A DNA stretch of 44,434 nucleotides from Actinomycetota bacterium (GCA_030017835.1 JASEGU010000011.1:1-44434), one strand, 5' to 3'; positions 9,049 through 17,018 are shown, counted from the first letter of the stretch. Made by a program: numbers and translations. The notes: generated from the letters alone by a model not told the origin.

Positions 9049-9915
9049 ATGCCTATATCGGAATGGTTTCAAAAAAAAGAGAAATATAACCAGGTAAGCC
9101 GGGTCTCTCGGAAGAGGGCCGTTCCCGACGGAGTCTGGTCCAAATGCGCTCACTGCTCTGAGATAATCTATCAGAAGGAGCTTCAGAACAATCTTTGGGT
9201 CTGTCCCAAGTGCAATTACCCCTATCCCATAACGGCCATCCAGCGCTTGAGCCTCCTCGTAGATGATTCCAAATACGATGAGCTGGATTTTAGCATGACC
9301 TCCATCGATCCCTTGAAATTCGACTCCGAAAAGCCCTATGCGGAGAGCATAGAGAGATCAAAAATCAAGACATCTTTAACCGAGGCCGTCATCACGGCCA
9401 GAGGCAGCATAAACGGTAAAAAGGTGGTGCTCGCCGTCATGGATTTTAGGTTCATCGGCGGCAGCATGGGGTCGGTTGTCGGCGAGAAGGTCACCAGGGC
9501 TATAGAGGTTGCCAGAGGCGAAGGACTTCCCTTCATCGCAATATCTTCATCGGGAGGTGCTCGCATGCAGGAGGGGATCTTCTCTCTCATGCAGATGGCC
9601 AAGACATCGGCTGCCATAGCTAGATTTAAAGAGACAAAGCTCCCCTTCATCTCGGTCCTCACCAATCCGACGATGGGTGGTGTTATGGCGAGCTTCGCTT
9701 CCCTTGGGGATGTTATAATCGCCGAGCCGAGGTCACTCGTCGGTTTCACCGGAGCCAGGGTCATCGAGAAGACGATTGGTCAAAAGCTTCCCAAAGGCTT
9801 TCAGACGGCGGAGTTCATGCTGGAATATGGCCACATAGACATGGTTGTAGAACGAAAGAACCTCAAAGAGGTTATATCGAAATTGCTGGCCTTCTTCTTG
9901 GGTGATCAAAGTTGA
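9049..9915 (+). CDS. accD: Acetyl-CoA carboxylase carboxyltransferase subunit beta
   Basis: Beta half of the carboxyltransferase that makes malonyl-CoA for fatty acid synthesis. The zinc ribbon with two CxxC pairs (CAHC and CPKC, about residues 29-51) typical of AccD is present, followed by a crotonase-fold domain with SSSGGARMQEG. It is 288 residues. The gene sits 28 bases behind trpA and overlaps accA by 4 bases, so it is probably in the same transcript. The biotin carboxylase and BCCP genes are not in this window. Confidence 0.96.
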   Translation: MPISEWFQKKEKYNQVSRVSRKRAVPDGVWSKCAHCSEIIYQKELQNNLWVCPKCNYPYPITAIQRLSLLVDDSKYDELDFSMTSIDPLKFDSEKPYAESIERSKIKTSLTEAVITARGSINGKKVVLAVMDFRFIGGSMGSVVGEKVTRAIEVARGEGLPFIAISSSGGARMQEGIFSLMQMAKTSAAIARFKETKLPFISVLTNPTMGGVMASFASLGDVIIAEPRSLVGFTGARVIEKTIGQKLPKGFQTAEFMLEYGHIDMVVERKNLKEVISKLLAFFLGDQS

Positions 9916-10871
9916 AGAGGTTCATGATGGATTTTGAAAAACCCGTAGTTGAACTGGAAATAAGGCTGGAGGAGCTGAAGAGATCCTCTTCACTCGAAAA
10001 TCAGGAGATTGCCAAGGAGATAGAGGAGCTTGAGCAGAAGATTGAGAGGCTCAAAAAGAAGGTCTATTCCAACCTTGCTCCCTTCGAGAAGGTCCAGATA
10101 GCTCGCCACCCTAATCGTCCCCGCACCTTCGATTATATCGAGACGATCTTTGCCGATTTCATGGAGTTTCATGGAGACCGCCTCTATTACGACGATGCGG
10201 CCATCGTCGGCGGTCCAGCCAGACTGGATGGAAGAGGCGTCATGGTAATAGGGAATCAGAAGGGCCGGAATATTAAGGAGAATATGGAGAGGAACTTTGG
10301 CATGCCTCATCCAGAAGGTTATCGTAAGGCCCTTCGCCTGATGGATCTGGCCGAGAAGTTCTCTCTACCCATAGTCTCTTTCATCGACATTCAAGGAGCT
10401 TATCCAGGCGTCGAGGCCGAGGAGCGTGGCCAGGCGGCCGCCATTGCCGAAAACATCATGAGGATGAGCAGCCTCTCTGTTCCAATAGTCGTCATCATAA
10501 TCGGCGAGGCCGGAAGCGGCGGCGCCCTGGCCATTGGTGTCGGCGATCGCATCTACATGATGGAGAACTCCTATTATTCCGTGATAACCCCGGAGGGCTG
10601 CGCCTCCATCCTCTGGCACGATGAGACCAGGGCCAAAGAGGCGGCCGAGGTCTTGAAGATAACCTCCGATTGGATGGTCGAATTCGGCATTGTCGACGGT
10701 GTCATACCTGAGCCCTTGGGTGGGGCGCACAGAGATCACAACTTCGTGGCAAGCGAGACAAAGAAGACCTTGATCCAAGCCTTTAGCGAATTGGATTCCC
10801 TAAGTCCCGACCAGATTCTTCAAAGTAGGTACGAAAGGCTAAGAAAAATCGGCCGATTTGCCGAAGAATAG
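9912..10871 (+). CDS. accA: Acetyl-CoA carboxylase carboxyltransferase subunit alpha
   Basis: Alpha half of the carboxyltransferase. It is 319 residues with an N-terminal coiled segment (about 8-50) and the motifs HPNRPRTFDYI, GDR, GGPARLDG, NFGMPHPEGYRKA, DIQGAYPGVEAEERGQ and GEAGSGGALAI. The TTG start overlaps the accD stop (TTGA); ATG at 9924 is an alternative. A 25-base gap separates its stop from the chosen pfkA start. Confidence 0.96.
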   Translation: MKRFMMDFEKPVVELEIRLEELKRSSSLENQEIAKEIEELEQKIERLKKKVYSNLAPFEKVQIARHPNRPRTFDYIETIFADFMEFHGDRLYYDDAAIVGGPARLDGRGVMVIGNQKGRNIKENMERNFGMPHPEGYRKALRLMDLAEKFSLPIVSFIDIQGAYPGVEAEERGQAAAIAENIMRMSSLSVPIVVIIIGEAGSGGALAIGVGDRIYMMENSYYSVITPEGCASILWHDETRAKEAAEVLKITSDWMVEFGIVDGVIPEPLGGAHRDHNFVASETKKTLIQAFSELDSLSPDQILQSRYERLRKIGRFAEE

Positions 10872-10896
10872 TCTAAACGACCACTTGGAGAGTGAT

Positions 10897-11856
10897 ATGA
10901 AAAAGATAGGCGTTTTGACCAGCGGCGGGGATGCTCCCGGCATGAACGCGGCCGTAAGGGCCGTGGTGAGAACCGCAATCTATAAAAAGCTTGAAGTAAT
11001 TGGTTTTCTGGATGGATTCAGCGGCTTAATAAAGGCCGACTTTCAAGAGCTCGATCTCTCCTCCGTCGGCGGCATGGTCGATCGGGGAGGAACCTTTCTG
11101 GGCACAGCCCGCGTTCCTGAATTCACCACCCTCTCCGGACAGAAGGAAGCGGTCGAAACCATAAAGAGACTCGACATAGATGCCTTGATCGTGATCGGCG
11201 GCAATGGTTCACTCACCGGAGCCCACATCTTCTCCAAATACTCCATTCCGACCATCGGCGTTCCGGCCAGCATCGATAATGATGTCTTTGGCACCGACTA
11301 TTGCATAGGTTTCGATACCGCCGCAAATACCGCCGTCGATGCCATATCCAAAATAAGGGATACTGCCTCATCTCACGATCGCGTCTTTCTGGTCCAGGTG
11401 ATGGGGAGGAATTCCGGCATGATCGCGCTCTCGGCGGCCTTGGCCGGTGGCGGCGATTCGGTCATCATTCCAGAGAGACCCTGGACCATAGACGAAATAT
11501 GTAAAAATATCAAATATGGCCAGAAGCGGGGCAAGAAACACAACCTGATAGTGGTGGCTGAGGGGGCCGGCAATATAAATGAGATAGCCACCCAGATAAA
11601 ATATCAGAACAATCTAGATGTCAGGGTGACGGTCCTCGGCCACATCCAGAGGGGTGGGGCGCCGACGGCATTCGATCGCAATTTGGCCTCAAGGCTTGGC
11701 CATGAGGCAGTAATCGCCCTAAAGGCCAAAGAGAGCGATAAGATGGTTGGTTTATCTGGCAGAGAGATGAAGCTTGTCGACCTGGAAGAGGTTGTCTTGA
11801 ATAAACCAGAACTTGACGACAAAATCTATCAGTTGGTCAAGATATTATCCCTCTAA
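10897..11856 (+). CDS. pfkA: 6-phosphofructokinase
   Basis: Phosphorylates fructose-6-phosphate, the committing step of glycolysis. ATG 10897 with SD ttggag (10885-10890) gives 319 residues, the normal bacterial length; an upstream in-frame ATG at 10858 would overlap accA and lacks an SD. Motifs: TSGGDAPGMNAAVRA, ASIDNDVFGTD (catalytic Asp), VMGRNSG and LGHIQRGGAPTAFDR. The segment that is GGDGS in well-studied ATP enzymes reads GGNGS, and the residue before SIDND is Ala rather than Gly. The phosphoryl donor preference is therefore less certain; PPi enzymes usually have Asp and Lys at the two diagnostic sites, which this one lacks. Last gene before a strong terminator. Confidence 0.93.
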   Translation: MKKIGVLTSGGDAPGMNAAVRAVVRTAIYKKLEVIGFLDGFSGLIKADFQELDLSSVGGMVDRGGTFLGTARVPEFTTLSGQKEAVETIKRLDIDALIVIGGNGSLTGAHIFSKYSIPTIGVPASIDNDVFGTDYCIGFDTAANTAVDAISKIRDTASSHDRVFLVQVMGRNSGMIALSAALAGGGDSVIIPERPWTIDEICKNIKYGQKRGKKHNLIVVAEGAGNINEIATQIKYQNNLDVRVTVLGHIQRGGAPTAFDRNLASRLGHEAVIALKAKESDKMVGLSGREMKLVDLEEVVLNKPELDDKIYQLVKILSL

Positions 11857-11880
11857 GCGGCATTTATTAAGGCGAGATCA

Positions 11881-11921
11881 ATAAAGGCCTCGCGCCTAGG
11901 CGCGAGGCCTTTATCCTTTTT
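11881..11921 (+). terminator. Intrinsic terminator after pfkA
   Basis: A nearly perfect palindrome (ataaaggcctcgcgcc, centre tagg, then its complement; 11881-11914) is followed by cctttttt-like sequence to 11921. It ends the trp-acc-pfk transcript. Confidence 0.9.
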
Positions 11922-11939
11922 AAGCTGGTCTTAAATAAA

Positions 11940-12025
11940 TGGTGCCGAAGGTGGGAGTCGAACCCACATGAGCGAAGCCCACACGAGTTTGAGTCGTGCG
12001 CGTATGCCAATTCCGCCACTTCGGC
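11940..12025 (-). tRNA. tRNA-Leu (anticodon CAA)
   Basis: On the minus strand the gene starts at 12025 (GCCGAAG) and ends CTTCGGC-A-CCA, with the CCA encoded (11940-11942). The acceptor stem is perfectly paired. The anticodon stem is CACGA/TCGTG with loop CTCAAAC, giving anticodon CAA, which reads TTG. A long variable arm (class II) and GGGTTCGACTCCC T-arm are present. A consensus promoter precedes it. Confidence 0.97.
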
Positions 12026-12038
12026 CCGTGCTTTAGCA

Positions 12039-12067
12039 ATTATAGAGGAGGCTGAAAAGCCGGTCAA
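12039..12067 (-). promoter_or_regulatory. Promoter of tRNA-Leu
   Basis: On the minus strand TTGACC (12067-12062), exactly 17 bp, then a perfect TATAAT (12044-12039), 13 bases before the tRNA 5' end. This is the best sigma-70 type promoter in the window. Confidence 0.88.
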
Positions 12068-12120
12068 TCGGTTTAAGTCTGGAACTTGGGCCAGCTCAAT
12101 CCGACCGGTCTTATTAAGGA

Positions 12121-13452
12121 TTACAGGATGGGCAGATATTTCTCCATCTCGTAAGGGGTGACCCTGGCCCTGTGATCGTTCCACTCCATCCGCTTATTCT
12201 TGAGGAACCAGCTGAAGACCTCATCACCGAGTGCTTTCTTCAAGAGCTCGCTCCCCTCCATCTCTTTTAAGGCTTCGTAGAGGTCTTCGGGGAGCGACTC
12301 GATGCCGGCCCTCTTTCTCTCTCCTTCATCCATCTCGTAGATGTTGTTTGTGACCTGATCGCTCAGCTCATATCCCTTCTCTATCCCCTCAAGGCCGGCG
12401 GCGAGCATGACGGCAAAGGCGAGATAGGGGTTGCAGGCGGGGTCGGGCGAGCGGAGCTCGATGCGGGTGGCCGCCTCTTTGCCCGGCTTATACATCGGCA
12501 CCCTGACAAGTGCCGAGCGGTTGCGGTGAGCCCAACAGATGTAGACGGGAGCCTCATAGCCGGGGACCAAGCGTTTGTAAGAGTTGACCCATTGGTTGGT
12601 GACGGCGCAGATCTCTTTGGCGTGCTTCAAGATGCCCGCGATATAGGACTTGGCAACCTTGGAGAGATGGTATTCGTCGCTTGGATCATGGAAGGCGTTA
12701 CGATCTCCGACAAAGAGAGACTGGTGGGTATGCATGCCGCTTCCGGCCTCCCCATACATTGGCTTGGGCATGAAGGTGGCATAGACGTTGTGCAGCTCGG
12801 CCACTTCCTTTACGACCAGACGGTATATCATGACGTTGTCTGCCATCTTGAGGGCTTCGGTGTATCTAAGGTCTATCTCATGCTGGCTCGGTCCGACCTC
12901 ATGGTGGCTGTATTCAACCTGAATACCGAATTTTTCAAGTGTCAATACGGTATCGCGTCTCAGGTCGACCGCCAGATCCAAGGGGGTCAGGTCGAAATAG
13001 GTCCCCCTATCCAAGACCTCGGTAGATTTAGAGTCTTTAAAGTAGTAGTACTCGAGCTCAGGCCCGATGTAGAAGGTGTAACCCATCTCTTTTGCGCGGG
13101 CGAGGTTTCTCTTCAAAACGTATCTAGGGTCGCAATTGTAGAAGGAGCCATCGGGGTTTAAGATGTCGCAGAACATGGTGGCCACGAGTTGCCCATTGGA
13201 TCTCCAAGGGAGTATCTGTAGCGTACTCGGATCGGGCATGGCTATCATGTCGCTCTCCTCAATGCGAGCAAATCCTTGAATGGAGGAGCCGTCAAAACCC
13301 ATCCCTTCTGTCATGGCAGTATCGAGCTCATCTATGGTTATAGCAAAGCTTTTCAGAAGACCCAACACGTCCGTGAACCAAAGGCGGACGAACTTTATCT
13401 TGTTCGATGTTATCTTCTCAATGACCTCTTCTTTACTAAGTTCTCCCAACAC
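12121..13452 (-). CDS. glnA: Glutamine synthetase, type I
   Basis: ATP-dependent amidation of glutamate, the entry point of ammonium assimilation. It is 443 residues and resembles the short GSI-alpha type. Motifs: FTDVLG, GMGFDGSSIQGF, SHHEVGPSQHEIDLRY, GSGMHTHQSLF, NRSALVRVP and RIELRSPDPACNPYLAFAV. I see no obvious adenylylation loop, so control is probably transcriptional or by feedback. The start is GTG 13452 or, better spaced from the AGGAGG, TTG 13449. It is divergent from an NrpR-like gene, with a palindromic operator candidate in between. A partial second glnA lies at 16570. Confidence 0.97.
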   Translation of the reverse strand: MLGELSKEEVIEKITSNKIKFVRLWFTDVLGLLKSFAITIDELDTAMTEGMGFDGSSIQGFARIEESDMIAMPDPSTLQILPWRSNGQLVATMFCDILNPDGSFYNCDPRYVLKRNLARAKEMGYTFYIGPELEYYYFKDSKSTEVLDRGTYFDLTPLDLAVDLRRDTVLTLEKFGIQVEYSHHEVGPSQHEIDLRYTEALKMADNVMIYRLVVKEVAELHNVYATFMPKPMYGEAGSGMHTHQSLFVGDRNAFHDPSDEYHLSKVAKSYIAGILKHAKEICAVTNQWVNSYKRLVPGYEAPVYICWAHRNRSALVRVPMYKPGKEAATRIELRSPDPACNPYLAFAVMLAAGLEGIEKGYELSDQVTNNIYEMDEGERKRAGIESLPEDLYEALKEMEGSELLKKALGDEVFSWFLKNKRMEWNDHRARVTPYEMEKYLPIL

Positions 13453-13520
13453 TTCCTCCTTATGCTTCTATTGTCATCAACATTTTAAAACAACGCGGTG
13501 CCCTTTGAAAGAATTTTATG

Positions 13521-13549
13521 TTGATTCCAAGGTCCAAGACTGCTAGGAT
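13521..13549 (+). promoter_or_regulatory. Possible promoter of the NrpR-like gene
   Basis: TTGATT (13521-13526), 17-bp spacer, TAGGAT (13544-13549). The predicted transcript would run through the palindrome at 13576-13593 before the start codon at 13609, so a bound repressor could act as a roadblock. Confidence 0.4.
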
Positions 13550-13574
13550 ATACCCAATTATCAGCATAAAGCAA
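13547..13574 (-). promoter_or_regulatory. Possible glnA promoter
   Basis: Minus strand: TTGCTT (13574-13569), 16-bp spacer, TATATC (13552-13547), about 95 bases before the glnA start. The palindrome at 13576-13593 abuts the upstream side of the -35. Confidence 0.45.
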
Positions 13575-13575
13575 T

Positions 13576-13593
13576 ACGGTAACCGTTTGCCGT
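13576..13593. promoter_or_regulatory. Palindromic operator candidate between glnA and the NrpR-like gene
   Basis: An 18-bp imperfect palindrome, ACGGTAACCGTTTGCCGT, with half-sites ACGGYAA. It lies beside the predicted glnA -35 and 15 bases before the regulator's start codon. This is the place expected for an autoregulated NrpR site, although it differs from the GGAA-N6-TTCC consensus described in archaea. Confidence 0.55.
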
Positions 13594-13608
13594 AGAAATG
13601 GGATCGAC

Positions 13609-14595
13609 GTGAGCAAAGATATAGAGAGAAAGACCCAAGCCATACTCAAGATCTTGAGTGAAGAGGACGAACTGATTGGGGCGAGTCGCATATCTGGCCG
13701 CCTGAAGGAGCTCGGCATCGATCTTACCGAGAGGGCCGTGCGTTATCACCTAAAGATAATGGACGAGCGCAAGCTGACCAGGGTCGAGGGGAAGCAGGGT
13801 CGAGTCATAACCGAAAAAGGCCTAGAGGAACTGAAGAATGCCCTGGTTTCAGATAAGGTAGGCATGATAATAAGCAAGATAGACCGCCTGTCTTACTTGA
13901 CCGATTTCGATCTGAAAGAGCGAGTCGGCAAGATAATCCTTAACGTCTCCTTGATCCCGGCCGACCAGTTCGAAGAGGCTTTAGATGTAATGAAGGATGT
14001 CTTTTCGGCCAAATTATGCATGAGCGAACTGGTCATGGTTGCCTTTGAAGGCGAGAAGGTCGGTAGCCTGGAGGTGCCGACCGATGCGGTCGGTTTTGGG
14101 ACCGTCTGCAGCGTCACCCTAAACGGCCTTCTCTTTAAGAGGGGGATACCGGTTCGCAGCCGTTTTGGAGCCATCTTGGAGATGAAAGAGGGGGCTCCCA
14201 ACAGGTTCACCGACCTCATAAACTATGAGGGTTCTTCCTTGGATCCCCTGGAAATATTCATTAAGAGCAGGATGACCTCGGTTAGAGAGGCGGCTAAGAC
14301 CGGGTTCGGCAAGATACTAGCCGGCTTTCGCGAGGTTTCGGCCGCTGCGGCAGATAGCCTGGACGGGGTTCTCGACGAACTTATGAGCGTCGGCATCGAT
14401 GGAACCATGGTCATCGGCCGTCCCAATCAACCGGTCTTGGAGACGCCCGTCATGATGGATAGCATCGGGATAGTCGTGGCCGGAGGTCTTAATCCTTTGG
14501 CCGCTGTCGAAGAGGCTGGGATAGAGACCAAAAGCCGGGCCATGTCAACGATGGTGGAATTTACGGATCTTGGAAGCTTCTGGGATCTGTTTTGA
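13609..14595 (+). CDS. nrpR: NrpR-like nitrogen-responsive transcriptional regulator
   Basis: A 328-residue protein. Residues about 5-75 form a winged-helix DNA-binding domain (ILKILSEEDELIGASRISG, then a recognition region including RAVRYHLKIMDERK). Residues about 80-328 form one NrpR regulatory domain (VPTDAVGFGTVCSVTLNGLLF, then FTDLINYEGSSLDPLEIF and PVLETPVMMDSIGIVVAGG). In methanogens NrpR represses glnA, nif and related genes, and 2-oxoglutarate relieves repression. Many archaeal versions carry two regulatory domains; this has one. GTG start with weak SD. Divergent from glnA and upstream of glutamate synthase, which fits control of nitrogen assimilation. The function in bacteria is inferred. 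Confidence 0.88.
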   Translation: MSKDIERKTQAILKILSEEDELIGASRISGRLKELGIDLTERAVRYHLKIMDERKLTRVEGKQGRVITEKGLEELKNALVSDKVGMIISKIDRLSYLTDFDLKERVGKIILNVSLIPADQFEEALDVMKDVFSAKLCMSELVMVAFEGEKVGSLEVPTDAVGFGTVCSVTLNGLLFKRGIPVRSRFGAILEMKEGAPNRFTDLINYEGSSLDPLEIFIKSRMTSVREAAKTGFGKILAGFREVSAAAADSLDGVLDELMSVGIDGTMVIGRPNQPVLETPVMMDSIGIVVAGGLNPLAAVEEAGIETKSRAMSTMVEFTDLGSFWDLF

Positions 14596-14687
14596 TGAAA
14601 TTAATAAAAAAACCTAAAGGAAGGGGGATAGTTTAAGGTTTTCGTTTTCATCCGTAGAATCGACGATCAACACAGGAGGATCTTTTA

Positions 14688-16277
14688 ATGAATTTGCAAA
14701 GACCCAACGGCAACGACGCGACCGAGACCTCCAATAGGTCTAAGAGCGTAACCCCGGGCTCCGGTCTATGTACTCGTTGCATAGATGGGTGCAAGGGAAA
14801 CTGCGAGGTCTTCAAGGCCTCTTTCCGCGGACGGGAAGTCATTTATCCTGGTCCCTTTGGCGACGTTACAGCCGGCGGTGACAAGGATTATCCGGTCGAC
14901 TACTCTCATTTAAACATTCATGGCTATGCTCTTGGCGCCGAAGGCCTGCCCGAAGGCGAGGTTGGAAACCCCGACAATACCCTCTTTCCATTGGTCGATA
15001 CTGAGACCGAGTTCGGTTACGAGAATAAGGTTAAGATGCGAGTGCCGATCTTCACAGGAGCTTTGGGTTCGACTGAGATAGCTCGCAAGAACTGGGAGCA
15101 TTTCGCGGCTGGAGCGGCCATAAGCGGCATCTCGCTAGTTTGCGGCGAGAACGTCTGCGGAATCGATCCAGGTCTCGAAAGAAACAAACACGGCAAGATG
15201 ACCAAGTCGCCCGATATGGAGAGGCGTGTCGAGGCCTACCGTCGCTATCATGATGGTTATGGTGACATCCTGGTCCAACTAAACGTCGAGGATACCCGCC
15301 TCGGTGTTGCCGAATACGTTTTGGATAAACTGGGAGTCGAGACCATAGAACTCAAGTGGGGCCAAGGGGCAAAATGCATCGGCGGCGAGATCAAGGTGAA
15401 CAGCTTAGAACGAGCTCTTGAGCTTCAGAAGAGGGGATACTTGGTCACCCCAGATCCTTCGCTCCCCGAAAACCAAGCCGCTTTCAATGACGGCGCTCTT
15501 CGTCAGTTCGAGAGGCATTCACGTCTTGGTTTTGTCGACGAGGAGGAATTCTACGCGGCGGTCGAGAGGCTGAAATCTCTCGGAGCCAAGAGGGTAACCT
15601 TAAAGACAGGGGCTTATACTATGAGAGAACTGGCTATGGCTCTCAAATGGTCTTCCAAAGCCAAGATAGATCTTCTGACCATCGATGGTGCTCCGGGCGG
15701 AACCGGTATGAGCCCCTGGCGGATGATGGAGGAGTGGGGCGTTCCCACCTTTTATCTGCAGGCTATGACCAACGAACTCTGCACCAAACTGGCTGAGAGG
15801 GGAGAATATATCCCGGATATAGCCATCGCCGGCGGATTCTCGACCGAGGATCACGTCTTTAAGGTGCTGGCCATGGGATCGCCTCACACCAAGGCGGTCT
15901 GTATGGGCCGAGCTCTTATGATACCGGGCTTTGTCGGCAAAAACATCGGTACATGGCTCAAAGAGGAGTCGCTTCCAAACACCGTCTCTAAATTCGGCAG
16001 CAGCGTCGAAGAGATATTTGTATGCTATGAGACTCTCAAGGCTAAATACGGCAAAGAGATAGACGAAATGCCGCTTGGCGCCATTGCTGTCTATACCTTC
16101 TCGGACAAGATCAAAGTCGGATTGCAGCAGCTCATGTCGGGCAGCCGCAACTTCAAGATCTCGAGCATCAAAAGAAATGACCTAATGGCTCTAACTAAGG
16201 AGGCCGCCAAGATAAGCGGCATCCCTTACGTTATGGAGTCATATCGTGATGAGGCTATGAAGATAATAGAGGGTTAA
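14688..16277 (+). CDS. FMN-binding glutamate synthase (archaeal-type, GltB2-like)
   Basis: A 529-residue protein of the glutamate synthase central/FMN domain family, lacking the amidotransferase and the C-terminal beta-helix domain of classical GltB. An N-terminal cysteine-rich stretch (CTRCIDGCKGNC, about 28-39) may bind a metal or Fe-S cluster. The barrel contains GALGSTEIARKNWEHFA, LKWGQGAKCIGGEI and IDGAPGGTGMSPWRMMEEWG, with an FMN-phosphate region AGGFSTEDHVFKVLAMGS. It would make glutamate from 2-oxoglutarate with amide nitrogen from a partner glutaminase not seen here. Strong SD (aggagga) before ATG 14688. It follows the NrpR-like gene by 92 bases and is probably co-regulated with glnA. 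Confidence 0.88.
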   Translation: MNLQRPNGNDATETSNRSKSVTPGSGLCTRCIDGCKGNCEVFKASFRGREVIYPGPFGDVTAGGDKDYPVDYSHLNIHGYALGAEGLPEGEVGNPDNTLFPLVDTETEFGYENKVKMRVPIFTGALGSTEIARKNWEHFAAGAAISGISLVCGENVCGIDPGLERNKHGKMTKSPDMERRVEAYRRYHDGYGDILVQLNVEDTRLGVAEYVLDKLGVETIELKWGQGAKCIGGEIKVNSLERALELQKRGYLVTPDPSLPENQAAFNDGALRQFERHSRLGFVDEEEFYAAVERLKSLGAKRVTLKTGAYTMRELAMALKWSSKAKIDLLTIDGAPGGTGMSPWRMMEEWGVPTFYLQAMTNELCTKLAERGEYIPDIAIAGGFSTEDHVFKVLAMGSPHTKAVCMGRALMIPGFVGKNIGTWLKEESLPNTVSKFGSSVEEIFVCYETLKAKYGKEIDEMPLGAIAVYTFSDKIKVGLQQLMSGSRNFKISSIKRNDLMALTKEAAKISGIPYVMESYRDEAMKIIEG

Positions 16278-16308
16278 CGATCTAACTTCCTCTTAGAGCC
16301 AACTCAAA

Positions 16309-16339
16309 ATGGCCGCAAGGTTTTGAACCTTGCGGCCAT
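16309..16339 (+). terminator. Terminator hairpin lacking its T tract
   Basis: A perfect 14-bp stem (16309-16322 with 16326-16339) with a TTG loop, 32 bases after the glutamate synthase stop. The bases before the stem are A-rich (caaaat), but the downstream T run expected of an intrinsic terminator is absent: the FAD oxidase remnant begins right at the stem end. The join may have removed the tail. Confidence 0.7.
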
Positions 16340-16572
16340 CAATATTTCGACTACAACGAAGAGGAGAGAGAGCTCTATCGCAGAGATTTAGGCGAACTTC
16401 CTTCATGGTTCGAGGGGATCTTCTTCAATATAATGCCCGACCTCGTTCTCCAACCCGCCTCCACAAAGGATGTGTCGGAGGCGGTCAAATTTGCGGCCGC
16501 AAACGGTCTGCCCCTTATCGCTAGGGGCTGCTCTTCCTGGGGCTTTGGCGGCTCCATCCCGGGCTCCATCCC
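16337..16572 (+). pseudogene. Remnant of an FAD-linked (glycolate oxidase-like) dehydrogenase, N-terminal end only
   Basis: About 78 codons in one frame, without a start codon, read FDYNEEERELYRRDLGELPS, then DLVLQPASTKDVSEAVKFAA and a GLPLIARG...SWGFGGSIP segment. This is the start of the FAD-binding 4 domain of glycolate oxidase/lactate dehydrogenase-like proteins. It stops where a glutamine synthetase tail begins. At the join an 11-bp sequence, GGCTCCATCCC, is repeated in tandem (16550-16560 and 16562-16572), giving GSIPGSIP. Neither half can be functional. It looks like one deletion that removed the rest of the oxidase gene and most of a following glnA. Confidence 0.75.
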
Positions 16573-16879
16573 TATCTGGCTTTTGCCGTCATGCTTGCGG
16601 CCGGTCTTGAGGGGATCGAGAAGGGCTATGAACTTCCCGACCAAGTGACCAACAATATCTACCACATGACCGATCAAGAGAGGGCGGGCGCCGGCATAAC
16701 GTCGCTCCCATCCGATCTTTCCGAGGCCATTAAGCTAGCCGAATCTAGCGACTTTTTAAAGAGAGCCCTTGGCGACCACCTCTTTGAAGCCTTCATTGAG
16801 AACAAAAAAAGTAGAGTGGAACAATTATAAAGCTCAAGTTACAGAGTACGAGCTTGGAACCTATCTTCCAATACTCTAA
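16570..16879 (+). pseudogene. Remnant of a second glutamine synthetase gene (3' end, frameshifted)
   Basis: From 16570 the sequence encodes PYLAFAVMLAAGLEGIEKGY and continues, very like the glnA product at 12121-13452 (QVTNNIYHMTDQER against QVTNNIYEMDEGER), through FKRALGDHLFEAFIENKK. A run of seven A (16804-16810) then shifts frame; reading on in the other frame gives VEWNNYKAQVTEYELGTYLP and a stop at 16877-16879, the normal GlnA end. Roughly the last 105 of about 440 codons remain. It is diverged from the intact glnA, so it comes from a paralogue rather than a recent copy. Confidence 0.85.
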
Positions 16880-17018
16880 AGACCGCTCTTTTTGGGGAGA
16901 AGGGGAGAATATCTGCCCCCTTTGAATCGACCAAAGAAAAACTCTTCTTCAAAAGAGAGACTGGATAGATTAAACTTGAGAAAGCGATAAATTTGAAGAG
17001 ATATTGGAGCTGTAACTT

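Noticed and set aside
9336-9764. A 142-codon minus-strand open frame inside accD
   Set aside because: accD is intact with all its motifs; the reverse frame has only low-complexity sequence.
12526-13161. A 211-codon open frame antisense to glnA
   Set aside because: It lies entirely inside intact glnA, has no SD and no family resemblance; it is a shadow of the real gene.
14596-14687. A possible second NrpR operator before the glutamate synthase gene
   Set aside because: No ACGGYAA half-site is present in the 92-base gap, so I do not call one.
16330-16524. A 64-codon ATG open frame
   Set aside because: It is the wrong frame of the oxidase remnant, whose recognisable motifs lie in another frame.
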